This document shows, one piece after another, positions 1 through 12,800 of a stretch of DNA of 64,000 nt. The notes beneath the pieces are model-generated. The model was given only the letters and a program-made list of their open reading frames with translations. It did no database searches and was not told the origin of the DNA. This DNA is from Notamacropus eugenii. Its lineage: Eukaryota; Chordata; Mammalia; Diprotodontia; Macropodidae. Each line of letters opens with the position of its first letter. Position 1 is the stretch's first letter. Made by a program: the position numbers and the translations under genes. The stretch spans positions 355,598,128-355,662,127 of the forward strand of contig NC_092873.1 of NCBI RefSeq assembly GCF_028372415.1. Reading direction: 5' to 3'.

Positions 1-630
1 ACCAAGAAATTTCAAAAGAGAATGAGGAAAATGAGGAATAACAATCACTGGGCAGGGTGGGGTGGGGGTGGGGGGTTCAGGAAAGGCCTTGTGAAAAAGT
101 TGACACCTGAGGTAGGCTCTGAAAGAAGCCAGAGATTCCAAGAGGCAGAGGCAAGGAAGGAAGGCAATCAGGGCATCTGTCCCCAGCTAACAAGTGTTTG
201 CCCCAGGATTCAAACTGGGGTTACCCTGCTCTGTTCTCACTGGAGGTGAGAATGTAGAACACGTGGGAGGGATTGTCATTATCCTTCTACAGTGGTCCTG
301 AATAATTCAAAGCAGGTAGCAAAGTGAAAGCTATTTGAGGAGAACCAGGAATAAAGATACAAGGATGATCCATTCACAGGAGCAGGAGATACACTCCCTT
401 CCTGAGGAATGGGATCTCATCCATCTGGTAATGGAGGCTCACGGAAGCACCAATGCCCAAGGCAGCCATTGGAAGCAGAAATGGAAATTCTTGGAAAGGA
501 GAGGAATAGGAAATGAACTAAGGTCAGAAAAAGACGAACAGAAGATAAATGACGTTAAGAGGAGAGGCACAGTCACTGTCCAGAAAGTCCTCCCTGATTA
601 ACAATCGGTTATCCCAGAGGAGAGTTTCTT
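1..630 (+). pseudogene. Relic duplicate of THRA intron 5 - exon 6 - intron 6
   Basis: This block aligns by eye, in the same orientation, with about 56790-57415 of the THRA gene in this window. Both the flanking introns and the exon are shared, so it is a genomic duplication and not a processed copy. The exon-like part is 293-493 (201 bases against 206 in the real exon). It keeps the acceptor (ttctacag, ending at 292). It has an in-frame TGA at 325-327, a TAA at 352-354 and a 5-base deletion near 364, and the donor is changed from GGTAAG to GGAAAG. Many differences are CpG-to-TpG/CpA changes, as expected of old non-coding DNA. The left limit lies outside the window and homology fades near 630. 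It encodes no protein. Confidence 0.9.
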
Positions 631-734
631 GGTCTCTCAGTTGCTCAGTCTCTCCTGCTGCTCTTTCAGTTCCTCAGTTTCCTTCATTCCTCAAATGTAA
701 CCCTCCCCCAAAAAAGTACTTCACCTCCTCCACC
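494..734 (-). other. MED24: MED24 3' untranslated flank
   Basis: This is the sequence just beyond the MED24 stop codon on the minus strand. The MED24 3' UTR must start here and may run into the duplicated THRA block. I found no AATAAA or ATTAAA on the minus strand between 1 and 734. A weak AATGAA variant lies at about 683-688 (plus-strand TTCATT), so the cleavage site is not settled. Confidence 0.4.
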
Positions 735-851
735 TCAGAGTGCAGCGATGGCTTTGGCAGCCACCCGTCGGCCCAGAGGAAGACTGAGGTCCGTGATGGC
801 CAGAACTACCTTGGGGCTGGACATGGCTGATACCTTGACCAGTTCTGACAC
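735..851 (-). CDS. MED24: MED24 coding exon 25 (C-terminus, stop at 735-737)
   Basis: Terminal exon, residues about 951-988. The acceptor cag lies at 852-854. It reads VSELVKVSAMSSPK and ends AAKAIAAL-stop, the known MED24 C-terminus. Confidence 0.95.
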   Translation of the reverse strand: MSELVKVSAMSSPKVVLAITDLSLPLGRRVAAKAIAAL

Positions 852-3800
852 CTGTCACAGGGAAGCAGAAGCAATTACTGCCCTCTCCCCGCAGTGGAAG
901 AATGGGACACCACAAAGGAAAGTAGCTCTATCCTCTCCATGAGGGTACTCCTCCAAAACACTGCCCACATCTCCCCAAATTCACTCCCCAACACCAAAGA
1001 GCAGAGCCACCTGCTTTATCCACTCAGTGGAAAGTGTGAGGTGGAGGGACAGTGCCCTAAGGGGCAGCACAGGATCCCCCACCCCCAAAACCTGCCATCC
1101 CTCACCTGGGCCCCACAACTTACAGTGGTGAAAGGCATGAACTGCAGGATGCTGCCTCGGCTACCCTGCTCCAGGCAGTCCACACACTCCTCCATGAACC
1201 ACTGCACAAACTGCGTGTGAGGGCCTGCTGTCCTGGCCCCCAAGATGGAGGAGATGAGCAGGAACAGGTTTGCTGTGCACAGCCAGACACAAGAGGTACA
1301 AGAGGATCAGTCAAAGGCATAAAGCATGAAGAAAAATCTGGAGATGCAGAGGGAGCAGAAAGGGCAAAGGAAGTTCTGGAGGCAGGAAGAGAGCAAGAGG
1401 AAAGGAGAAATCAAGTGGGGGGAGAACAGAGGAAGGTCAGGAAGAAGCAGGAAGAGGACAGAAGGGAGGAGACAATTTGGTACAGGGGACACCAGAAGGT
1501 CCTCAGGGGCAGACTGGGAAAAGGTCTCCACCACCAGGTAAGGGAAGGTGGGAAAAGGGAGTCTCCTGCCCAGCTGGCCAGGCTTAGGAAACAGAGGGAA
1601 CTTACCAAGGACTCGGTTCAAAGGGTCTCTCATATTGACTGTGTGCATCTGAGAGGCTGACAGAGAACTGCTCATGGACCTGTCAGCTGGGGAATGGGAG
1701 GAAGAGGCAGAGGGGAAGACATGGTTTGCTCAAAACCCTCTCCTTCCCCACTCCAAGGGAACCCCTCCTCAAACCCTGAGGCCTCCCCAGTCCCTCCCCA
1801 TCCCTCCCCCAGTTTCCTGGCTGACTGGTGAGATGAACCCCACTCTGTTTAAAGGTCCCAGGGCAAACCCTAAGTCAAAGTATATCCCCTTCCTCACAGA
1901 AGAGCCCTGAGAAGAAGAGAGCCTCCCCAAAAAAGGCTCCTGGCCTAGGAGGAATCCCACAGAGGGAATTTCAATCCTCACATTAAGGAGGCCCCACACT
2001 GGCCTCTCTGCCAGACAGAGGGAAAGGGATGGAGGAATACCAGATCCCAGAGACAGAAATAGCTCAGGCACCAGAACCAGGCCAACCCTAGCCATCAGGT
2101 CACTTTCCCTGTGCCCAGCTCCTTACAAGAACTTGGGAAACTGCTCCCAGGACTACAATGGCACTAGAACAACCTCCTTTGGGGACTTCTGTCCTGAAAC
2201 CTACTTTCTGCTCTATTGAACATTCTCTCTCAGGTCAACAAAGACCTCCCAGGTGTCAAATCCAGTGGCCTTTTCTCAGTCCTTAGCCTTCTTCAGGACC
2301 CTCTGACATCATTGCCCAGCCCCACCCCACCCCCTTCTCCCTTGCTCTCAGAAACCACACTCTCTTGGCTCTCCTCCCTCCTCACCACTCACTCCTTTTC
2401 CTTCTCCTTTCACACTATCACAGACCTCAGAGGACATCCAGTGCAACAAACACCTAAGCAAGAATATCCCCAACAAGAGACCATCTTAGCCTCTGCTTAA
2501 AGACCTCCACTGATGGGGAACTCACTCTCTGTGGAGCCTGCCCATTCCTTCCATCCAGTGTTTTGGGACTGCCCTGATTATCAGGAAATGTTGCCTCAGA
2601 TCAAAACAAAATCTGTCTCATGTGCCTTCCAGACTTTTCCTAGATCTGCCTGCCAGGGCCAAGAAAAACAATGCTGAACCATCTTCAGTCACAGTTCTTT
2701 AAATACATAAAGCTACCTATTAGGTCCCTCAATGAGGTCTTCCTAGACGTGTCCCCCTATTTTCTCACCTTCTGGCTGCCCTCTCTTGTCCATCTCCTCC
2801 AGAAGTGTCCTCTGCCGGCTCTCTCAGGACCTCAAGTGCTAGGGGACTCCCAGACTTTGCCCCTTGGCCTCTCCTTCTGTTCTTTCTTCATTCTCTGCCT
2901 CAGCTATCCACTAGGATCTCTATGCACATAACACTCCAGTATCTATCCCCAATCCTTCCTTTCTCTAGAGAGGTATATGCAACTGTCTGGATCTAAAACA
3001 GTTCTCTTGGGATGCTCACCACCTCCAATTCACTGCGTCCTACCCAATCATGTCTCCTATCTTCCCCCACACCTGCTTCTCTTTCTGTGATGCCATCTTC
3101 AAGCCAGGCTCTTGTGTTCAAAACCTCAGGATTACCTTTGTTTCTCTTCAAGTAGTCATATGCCAGCAGTTATCACATCTTCCCATGTCTACCTCACCAG
3201 TCCCTCAGGCACTCACTTTCTCTTCTCTATTCCTAATGACCAAAGTAATTCAGCATCTTCTTGTCATTACATAAGAGAGCTAGATCTGCAGTTTCAGGTA
3301 AAATTCTCTCCTCCTCTGTGTATGCATACACACACACATATACATATATATGCATTAATACACACACACACACAGAGGAATGTTCATTACATTTGATGTT
3401 TAATTAGTTCATATTTTTTTTTAGAAGTCTCATTACTAAGCCAGGATTCCTCAGAGTCCCCGTGGCTCCACTTTCTATTTCATCCACATCCTCTTTCATA
3501 TCAATGCTGGGTTAATCTCCTTTTTGAATAGATCGAGTAATATCACTCCTCTGCTCTCAACCTTTTAAAGCCACCACTACCTCATTCCAAAAGGAAGAGG
3601 ACAATGGGAGAAGGCAAAAGGGAACTCCCTTAAAGACCATTGTGCCTAGCTGGCCCCAGTTAGAAATGAAGAAAAACTTACTGAGAGTGAGCAAGCTCAA
3701 ACTTTTTAGCTTGACATTCAAGGCCTATCACAATGTAGCACCATCCTATCTTGTAGGGAAGAGGAAAAAATCTGGAGTGCTAGTGAGTGAACTCAGTCAC

Positions 3801-6800
3801 AAAGGCAAAGATGACAAAGGTGCCAAGACAGCTGACACAGAAATGACTAGAAAGCACCACTAAAGGCTGTTCATTAGGGAGATAGCTACACAGGTAAACA
3901 CACCATCTGGAGGAAGAATAACTTTCTGCCCCAGACATCTGAGAAGGGACCAAGGGAAAAGGCTGCAGACCTATTCATCAGGAAGGGGAGATGCAGAGGT
4001 GCCCAGTATAAAACCACTGACCTTGGGTAAAGGGGGGTCATGAGCTGGTTCCCAGACAAAGAATTCATGGGAAGGCACCACCATGGCATGGTAAACACTG
4101 GAAACATCAGGCCCTGTTCAGGAACCTCCACTGATCAATTTAGTCAATGCCATGATGCAGAGGAAACGTTATCTTTTTAACCCAATCATGGTGCTACTTC
4201 CTGGGCCTGGGAACCCTGGCTCAGTACCCACCCAGCAGCCCTAGGACCTGTCAGCCTCAGTTAGGTTTTCAACCTAGAAGTTATACTCGACACTTAACTC
4301 TCACTCTCAATATCTGACCACTTACCTGATGTAATTATGAGGAAGGTCACAAATTATCTGGGACCATTTCCTTATCTGAAAAATTAGGACCTGAACTAGA
4401 TGTTCTCTAAGGTCCATTAAGTTTTAATCCTATTATCCTATTAATTCATAACATCTGTTGAAGGAAACTGAAAGTTCCCTCAAAGGAACATGGAAAAAAG
4501 TTTGCTAGGGGGTATCTATTTCTAGGGTGCTCAGCCCCTGCCTGGGCCTGCCAATCTCAAATACTCACTGGGGCTGGAGAGAACATTGGCATCATCCTCA
4601 TTGGAACTCAGAAGTCGCATCAATTTTGATGGCTGTGTATCATCCAGGGGGAAGAGGCTGATGTAGTCCTAGGGAATTAGGTCAAAATCTAAATACCATG
4701 AAGAGGAAACCAACCCCAACTCTTACCCCCTGAGTGGCCCTCCAACTTCAAGAAAGTAGAAAGAACTCAGCTATGAGGCAGGAAGAGGTTCCTGCTCTGA
4801 AAGGCCTTCTGACCCTCCAAATTCAGAAATCCTTCTGGCTACTGTCTTCCTCTTCCTTCTCTCCTAAAAAGAGGGAATGGAAAACAGCTGCTCCCTTTCA
4901 TATGAGAAGAACCTTCCAGAGGAGGAAAGATCAAGTCCCTGCTTCAGTTTTATACTCCATTTTAACAATTAGAGGAGTCACTTCTGAGTTCAGGGTACCA
5001 GTTTGGGGCCACACTTGTTATCTATCACTTTGTATTATAATTATTCGTAAGGACTTACCTCAATGTCTTCGCGGTGTCTTTTCTTCTGTCGGGAAGATGC
5101 TTGCCCCTTGTGAGAGGAGTAAGAGCTCAGGGCACACCAGACTGCCAGTCTATGCAAATAATTTCAAGGGGAAAGGAGGAGAGAACAGGAAGGTCAGTAG
5201 GAAACAGAGCAAGGATCTCTGTAACTTCTAAGTAAACCCAAACCAACAGCAAAGAATAGGTTGTAGGAGGCTGAATTCACACTTCAGTCCCTCTGCAGTG
5301 ACATGGAGAGGACAGGTTCTCCTTTCAGGATTGCTCTGAAGCCACAGGAAATGGAAAGGAGTAGGAGGGACACTTACTTGGCCAGGGCCGTGCCTGGGGG
5401 ATCCATGAGGCTATGCCACTTGGCAGAGTCTGTGAGAAGGCCAGGAAGGATGTGGCCCAGCAGAATCAGGGTGACTTGCTGCATGTCTAGGCAGAAGATG
5501 GAATACAGCAGTTCCACAGCTCGAAGGGTATACTCCTTTCGAGTCTCCTTCAGCAGCTCCTGGAACAAATAGGCAAGCAGAAATAGGAACACAGGACCTC
5601 AACCTTAGGTATTTCCTACCTCTGGGTCTTCAAATGTCATTTCCTCTTTTTCTGCAACCAAGTTCCTTCTTTCTCCTTTACAACTTCTGACTCTCCAAGA
5701 ATCCCTCCCAGACTAACTCTACCTAACTCTACTCTGCATATTCTTGGCAGTTACCTGTCTTGATTTATGCTTATTACATTCAGTTCAACATAAATTTATA
5801 AAACATCTACTATATTTAAAGTGCTAGAGATACAAAAATAAAAATCAAAGTCCCTGACTTCAAGCATCTCAGAGATACATTACAAGTGGGTCACAGAAAA
5901 AGAGGCAAAGGGAAAATCAAAATGCCCTAAAGATGGGAGAAAAGCAAAGAGCCCTAAGAGTGATGCAAGTGGGCAAGAGCAGAAAGGGAGATGGGACAGT
6001 TTCACACAAATTTTTAGCACCTGAGCTGAACCCTGAAGGGTAGAAATGTTCCAGAAATAGGAGATGATGATGCAAAGACTCAGAAGATGGCATGGAGAGT
6101 CCTGTTTAGCTGAACCTACCAAGAAAAATAGGGCAGGAGTCAAAGGAGACAGATGACTTTAAACACCAGAATAAGGAGTTCCTAGGGGCAACAGCAATAT
6201 AATGAAGGTTTCTGGAGCAGAGGAGTAACACAGTTATACTTGCACTGCTTAAAAGATGGATTGGAAGCAGAAAAAAAACTATTATTAAAGGAGTCCAGGC
6301 AAGAGGAAACTAAGGCCTGAACTAGGGTGGTGGCAGTTGCGGAGAAAGAACTGACAAGACTTGGCAACTGATGTGGAAGGAGGGAAAAAGAGGGATCAAA
6401 GATGATTTAATCCAAGTTTATAAGCCTGGGGGACCAAGAAGATGAGTGGTACTCAAGTGAAACAGGGAAGCTTAGAAAGCTCATGGCAAGTGGGAAGGGT
6501 TGTTTAAGATAAATTCACTTGAGTTTTCTTTTTATCAACCTAATGAGATAAGACTTAATGCGCGGGAGGGGGAGTGAGTAAAGTTTTGAATGTAGTTTCT
6601 TTCATTTTTATATCATAGTTAGTTCTTTTCAGTCTTCAAGCACGATGAATTTAGTTTTGAACATGCTGAATTTGAGGTGCCAACAGGATATTCAGGTAGT
6701 CATCGCCAGCTATCAGTGGAAGACACAGGGCTGGAATACAAAGGAAAATCAAGGCTAAGACTTACAGATTCAGGAGCCATCTGCATGAAGTGATCATTGA

Positions 6801-9800
6801 ACCCATGGTAGCTGACCAGATCACCCAGGAAGTGAGTCTATAAAGAGGACTGAGGACAGAGCCCTCAGGAGACACCCAAGTTTAGAACACACTAAATGAG
6901 ACAGTAAAGGAAATGGAAGAGAGGTGAACCAGGTAAGAAGAGTTCCAGGGAAGAGTAGTGACCCAAAAGCTAAGAGAGGAAAGAGTTTTGATAACGGAAT
7001 GGTGGTCAAAGAATTTCTAAAGCCACAGAAAACTCAAAGAAGATGAGGGCTAAGAAAATATCATTAGATTTTACAATTAAGAAATCACTGGCCAAGAAAG
7101 AACGACTGCAGTAGAGCAATAGGGGATGAAACCAGATAGCAAAAGACAGAGAAGTCAGTGGTAAGGAAATGGGGGCAAGAAGTGTAAAGATCTTATTCTA
7201 GATATTTAGCAACAGGGAGAGCTACAGGATGAAAGATAGCTCTAGGGATTAGCAAAGTCAAAGGAAGAATCCAGGAGAGAGTGAAAATGAGAGAAGGAAT
7301 GACATAGGGCAAGATGTCAAAGGACACAGAGGGGACTGAAGGAAGAAAAAGAAGGGTTAATCTTCAGAGGAAGGGCCAGCTCATATTCTCAGACTGCAGA
7401 CAAGAAGTAAAAATGTATAAATGTTTAGAGGCAGACAACAGAGAAATAAGGGAGTTTATAATGAATGGCCTCAAATTTCTCTATAATAGGAGACAAAGTC
7501 ACCTACTGAGAAAAAAGGTGTTGGGGTTAGCAACAGTGGCTATAGGAAGTGTGTTTGGAGAGACAACCAGAGATCATTAAAAAAAATAAAAAAAGGACTT
7601 CCATGAAATATTAAGGACCCAGGGAAAGTTAGATAACTAGAATTTGTAGTAAGCCTCATTGATCTGGCTATATGACCTCTTCAGAAGTGGTTAGTGGCTT
7701 AGGCATAAGGGGGGAAACAAAAGTAGTAAGGGTGGCATCAGATTGAATACTGGCAGCTCATTAACATAAGGATATGAAAACAAGAGATTCAACGATCAAG
7801 GACAGTGCCCTGTTGATCTGCCTAATTCTAGGGCTAAGACTACAAATGAAAAAGTGAGGTCAGAAAAGGGTGACAGACAGGAAAAACAGAAACAAACAAT
7901 AAAAGGAGGTAAGCAAGACACATGAATCTACTAAAAAAGACACAAATTTGATAGCACAGGTATTACTGAGATATGATGGAATTGGAATATTCTTTTAGGA
8001 GAGCACAGTGTTCAAAAAGAACATAAGAAGTAAAATAAAAGCTAGAGCAGTATTGTACATGCATAAGATACAGAGGAATCAATAAGAGGAAACTCTATTC
8101 TGGATTTAATTTTCACTAATAGGGAAGAACTTGTTCTTTGGGGTGAAAATGATGGAAACCTTTAGTTCAGGGAATGACCACTCACTCCTAGAGTTGGGGA
8201 AAGCAGACTGAAAAGCACTTAAACAAAGGACAAGTAGCACCCTGTGACCTAAATTCTACAGAGGGAGTCAATCCAGGAGGGAGAGGAACCTCTAAAGGAT
8301 ACAAGACATAAAAAAATAATTTCAACAAAGAAAAAAAGGGCAGTTGTCTAAGGAGGATAGTAAAAATGCTAATAAAACTCACTAACCAGCTTAGATTTTA
8401 AAAGACCCATACAGATGAAATTGAGAAGCTTTTGTAGTATAGCTAAGGTTAGAAAAATTCAGAAGAAGTTAGGAATTTGGAAAATTAGGGGAAAGAAATA
8501 TTTTCCATCAAATATTTATGTCAGGGAACTGACACAATTATGTAAGACTCCATTGGATAAATGACCAAAAAAATTTTTAAAAAATGCAAATTGTTGATAC
8601 CACATGAAAGATTGCCCCAAATCACTGAAAAGCGATTTGAAATCAAAACAGCTGTTAGGTTTTGGCTCATGTCTCTGAGGGTTCAGTTCACACCCTGAGT
8701 ACTGGTAAAGATGACAAAAGTGGGAAACATAATGATGGAAGCATGAGTTGGAACAAGATAGGAATACCAATAAACTGTTGGTGGAACTGTGAATTGATTC
8801 ATCCCATTCTGAAAAGCAATTTGGAATAATGCTGGAAATATGACAAAAACACTGATTCTCATTTCCAGATATACCCCAAAGATATCAAAGATAGAAAGGA
8901 AAGTTCCATATATACCAAAATATTCAGCAGCACTTTTTGGTAATAGAAAAGAAGCAGAAAGAAACTAAGCATGAAAATGTCAATTAAATATGAAATGGTC
9001 AAACAAATTGTGATTATATAAGTATCATGGAATATTAATGTGCCATAGAAATGATGACTATGAATTCAGAGAACTGTGAATTTATATGACCTGACAGAAA
9101 CCGGACAAAGCTGAATGAGGAAAATAATATTTACTGTAAAAGAACAAAACCCCATGTCTAGAATGTTTTCCCTCAACTCTACCTACTGACTTCCCTGACT
9201 TTCTCTGAGTTCAAACTAAAATCCCACCTTTTCCAGGAAGCTTCTCTTCGCATTTATCCTATACATAAAGCTTGTTTTGTACATATTGGTTTGCACGATG
9301 TTTCCCCCGTAAGCTCCCCAGAGCTTACTACTCAGCCCGGGATTTAATAAGTGTTTACTGACTGGACACTGAACATCTAGAAAACAAAACAGTGATCACA
9401 GTCACACCATGGACTCACCAAGAACAAGTCATGCAAGATCAAGCACATTTCCTTTTTTGGCAAGATTAGTAGAGTGGTGGGCGATGATGATGAATGATAG
9501 CCAGAATTTCTGTAGGGCCTATATGTGCCAGACACAGTATTTCACATATACTACCTATTTTTATCTTCACAACAACCTGGGAGGTAGGTACTATCACTGG
9601 CTCCACTTCAGAGGAAGATTGCAGATAGAGATTACATGTGACAAAGTCTCTCATGTTCTTCTGGTGGATAAAATACAGAGATCAGGGCTAGGTAATCATT
9701 GTTAAGTGTATTTCAACAGGATGAATGGCTAAACCCAACCACAGAATAGTCCTGGATGGTTGGTTCACTGTACACTTAGAAGGAATTAGTTCTTTCCCCT

Positions 9801-12800
9801 TCACTGAAAGTCTTCAAGCCTGACTGATGCCTTACTGGAGAGGGGGAGTGGGTTCTTAATCAGAAATGGGTTTGCCCAGAGGGCCTCTGAATTCTCTTCC
9901 AACTCCGAGATTCTCTGGTAACCTCTGCACCAAGATGATGAAGATTGATCCCTCACCCTGGGACTTTTAACAGTTATTACTGATCTTCATAATGAAATAA
10001 ATAACAAGCATATCCAATTTCATAATGACTAGAATTAGGGAAGGAGTGCTAACATACCAGATGACAGAATAAGGGTCCTAATAACTCTTAATAAGATACT
10101 GATTTCAGTAAACCTAATAAGGCAACATTAATAGGGAAAAAAATAAACTCTCACACGAGGTTCAAAAAATGAACCTCAGTGATGTGGCTAATTAGCTCAA
10201 TGTCAGTTAATACTGTGATATGAAAGCCCAAAAATCTAACTTGACTTTAGGTTACATTAAGATAGACAAGAGTGAACAGGGCTAGGGAGCTGAAGACAGC
10301 ACCACTATATTCTGTTCTGAGCACAGCTGTAATACCATGTTCAGTTCTAGGAAACATTTTAGGAATGACACTGATGATCAGGAGAACATGCAGAGAAGGG
10401 TAACTAGGATGATGAGTTCATGTCATACAAGGCTAAGTTAAAGGTACTTAGCTTACTGAATCAATCATCAAGGATGTATTTAAGCATCTACTGCGTGCCA
10501 GGCAATGTTCTAAGGGTACAAAGACAAAAAAATGAAACAATCTCTACTCTTAAAAAGCTTACATTCCTTTTACAGAAGAGCTAACTTGGAGGTCAGGGAA
10601 CATGAGAATCATCTTAGAGTACTCAAAGGACTACCATGTGGAAGTCACTAGCTTTGTCCTGCTTGGCCTGAGAAGAACTAGGACCAATGGGCAGAAGTTG
10701 TATAAGATGCAATTCTGTAACCAGGAGAACGTGAAGGGACAAAGGACTCAGAGGTGAAGAAAGGACAAGAACTGGTTTAGGATGAGTAAGACGGTTGGAG
10801 AGATAAAAGTAAGGTATCAAAGAGATGTATTTCAGAATTTGGGGCAGCAGAACAATTTGGAATGATGGTAAAATCTAAGATGCTGGCAACTGAGTGTATA
10901 TGGTGATCAAGGGCACTGAGATTGACGAACTGGGAGGCCATGGTGTCTCACATGTCATTAACATGAATATCCGGATCTACAAGAATGAGGGCAGAGATTA
11001 AAGTAGCAAGGAAAACTGTCAGCTAAGTACTAAAACCATTAGAGAAAGAGAATCCATACAAACCAAAATCTTTACAGAAGCACTTTTTGTAGTACCACAG
11101 AAAGAAAGATCATCATAGGTGGAGGGCTAAGGGTACAAAATACTGCACATACTGTCAGATTCCACTGTGTTGATTTACATTTTTTCTCTGTGTTACAACA
11201 CTACTGAATAGAGAAGGCTAGAGACAGGAGAAAATATTAGGAAATGAACTTGATTTAAAAACCAAAGACATCAATGAACGAAGGATAAAAAACAAATTTG
11301 TACAGGAGGAAGAATGACCTAGTCGTCATCAGATGATAGCAATGGGACATCACACAGGTGAAAGTGATGGCTGGCTGGGACACACTGGGTGTTCAATAAA
11401 GACTTCTTAAAAGGTAACCAAGACCAAAGCCTTCTCTCCTCCCCATAGCTGTCTGGCTTATTCCCAGCCCCACAATACACACCTTGACCAAATTGTTGCA
11501 GAACCAGTAAACACCACCCATATGCAGCAAGGTGTTAAAGATATGGATGGACCGGCTATCCACCCAGCCCTTCTCCAGAACTTCTGCAAAGATACTTGTC
11601 AGCACCTCCTTGATAGGTCTTTTAGGGGGGAGGAGGTTCCAATAGGGCATTGTATCCATGCCAGTAGATGGGAACTTGATCTGTGTGGCTGTCTGCTGTA
11701 GAACATCAGCACACATGTGCTCCAGAATTGAGCTCATGATCACCACCCTGTGGAAATGGAGAATGCAAATGTGAACAGATATGATACCTGCCAAGAAGGG
11801 GAGACACCAGTAGGGTCAATTGTAACAACCCCCTGCTCTCCAAAGGTTTGTGGTACAAAAAACCTCAAGAGGAATAAATCCATATTCTGCAGTAAAAAGG
11901 AACAAGAGGAAGCTCCTAGAAGCTCCTAGCAGTGTTCCACTGGATACTGATGGCCTAGGAAAGGGGAAGGACCTCTCCTTCTTCCAAGGCATTCCAGGAG
12001 ACCTCTCTCTATTATATGGCATTACCAGATCCTTTGTCTAAATAAACACACATCACATCCCAAGAACAAAGTGTTTAGGGGTCAGGTAGGAAATAAGTCC
12101 TTGGATTTTCAGGTTCTGGTTGAGGCTTGGCCACCACTCAAAACCAAACAATTATTGCAGACACAAGAATATAGGCAGACTCCCTTTATAACTATTCCAG
12201 GGTCTGGCTCACCTGGGCAAAAATAGGTCTAGGCAGAATTCTCTTAGGAATAAAGAACCTTCAAATAAAAATCATTATGTCAGAATTGGGGGCTAACTGT
12301 TCCCAAAACAGTAAATCCTCTTTGGCATATCATCATTATATATGCCTCAGGTTCTCAATCACTATACTCAAGTTCCTCCTTTTCATCCAAAATTTTGGCA
12401 GCAGAAATCTTTGAGAAAAGGTACGAGCTAAAAACTCCTACATCATGGACAACGTTCTATTGAAAGGAGCAGAAATGATCACAATGAAATAAACTCTACA
12501 GTAACAGTGAAAACATTTTAGCTGGACTTTGCCATCTCTTTCCCTTACAAGACATTCTAAACAACTGTCTTCCTCTTAAGAGGTGCTCAACAAGTATTTG
12601 CTGAATGAATGACTGAAAGAAGGTGAGATCCCCAGGACCCTAAAAAAACCCAGAAAAAGGGAAATGACCCAAGGATCAAAGGCTGGAAAGGAAGGCAAAA
12701 GGCCTCTCCAATCCACAGGTAAGTGTTCCCTCCCACAAGTATGCAGAATTGGCAGCACAACAGAAATGATTGGTTTTTCTAGCCTAAAAGTCATCATGAT

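Larger units (their letters stand above)
1687..4568 (-). other. MED24: MED24 intron between coding exons 22 and 23, repeat-rich
   Basis: No gene is seen here. The intron holds a CR1/L3-like fragment (about 2480-2940), L2 fragments (about 2990-3770), a CA microsatellite (3324-3374) and a MIR-like piece (about 4300-4450). About 3850-4300 shows nothing recognisable. Confidence 0.7.
5560..11482 (-). other. MED24: MED24 intron between coding exons 19 and 20 (5.9 kb), repeats only
   Basis: No gene is seen. It carries L2 in minus orientation (about 5780-7300), an L1 3' end (about 8760-9140), an L2 3' end (about 9150-9370), MIR-like pieces (about 9500-9930), a CR1/L3 piece (about 10200-10460) and another L2 end (about 10470-10600). 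A weak L1-like 3' piece lies near 11050-11280. About 7600-8700 is AT-rich with no clear family. Confidence 0.7.

Noticed and set aside
335..830. Open frames of 88 and 93 codons across the relic exon
   Set aside because: They are out of the THRA frame and arise from the broken duplicate. No start context or conservation supports them.
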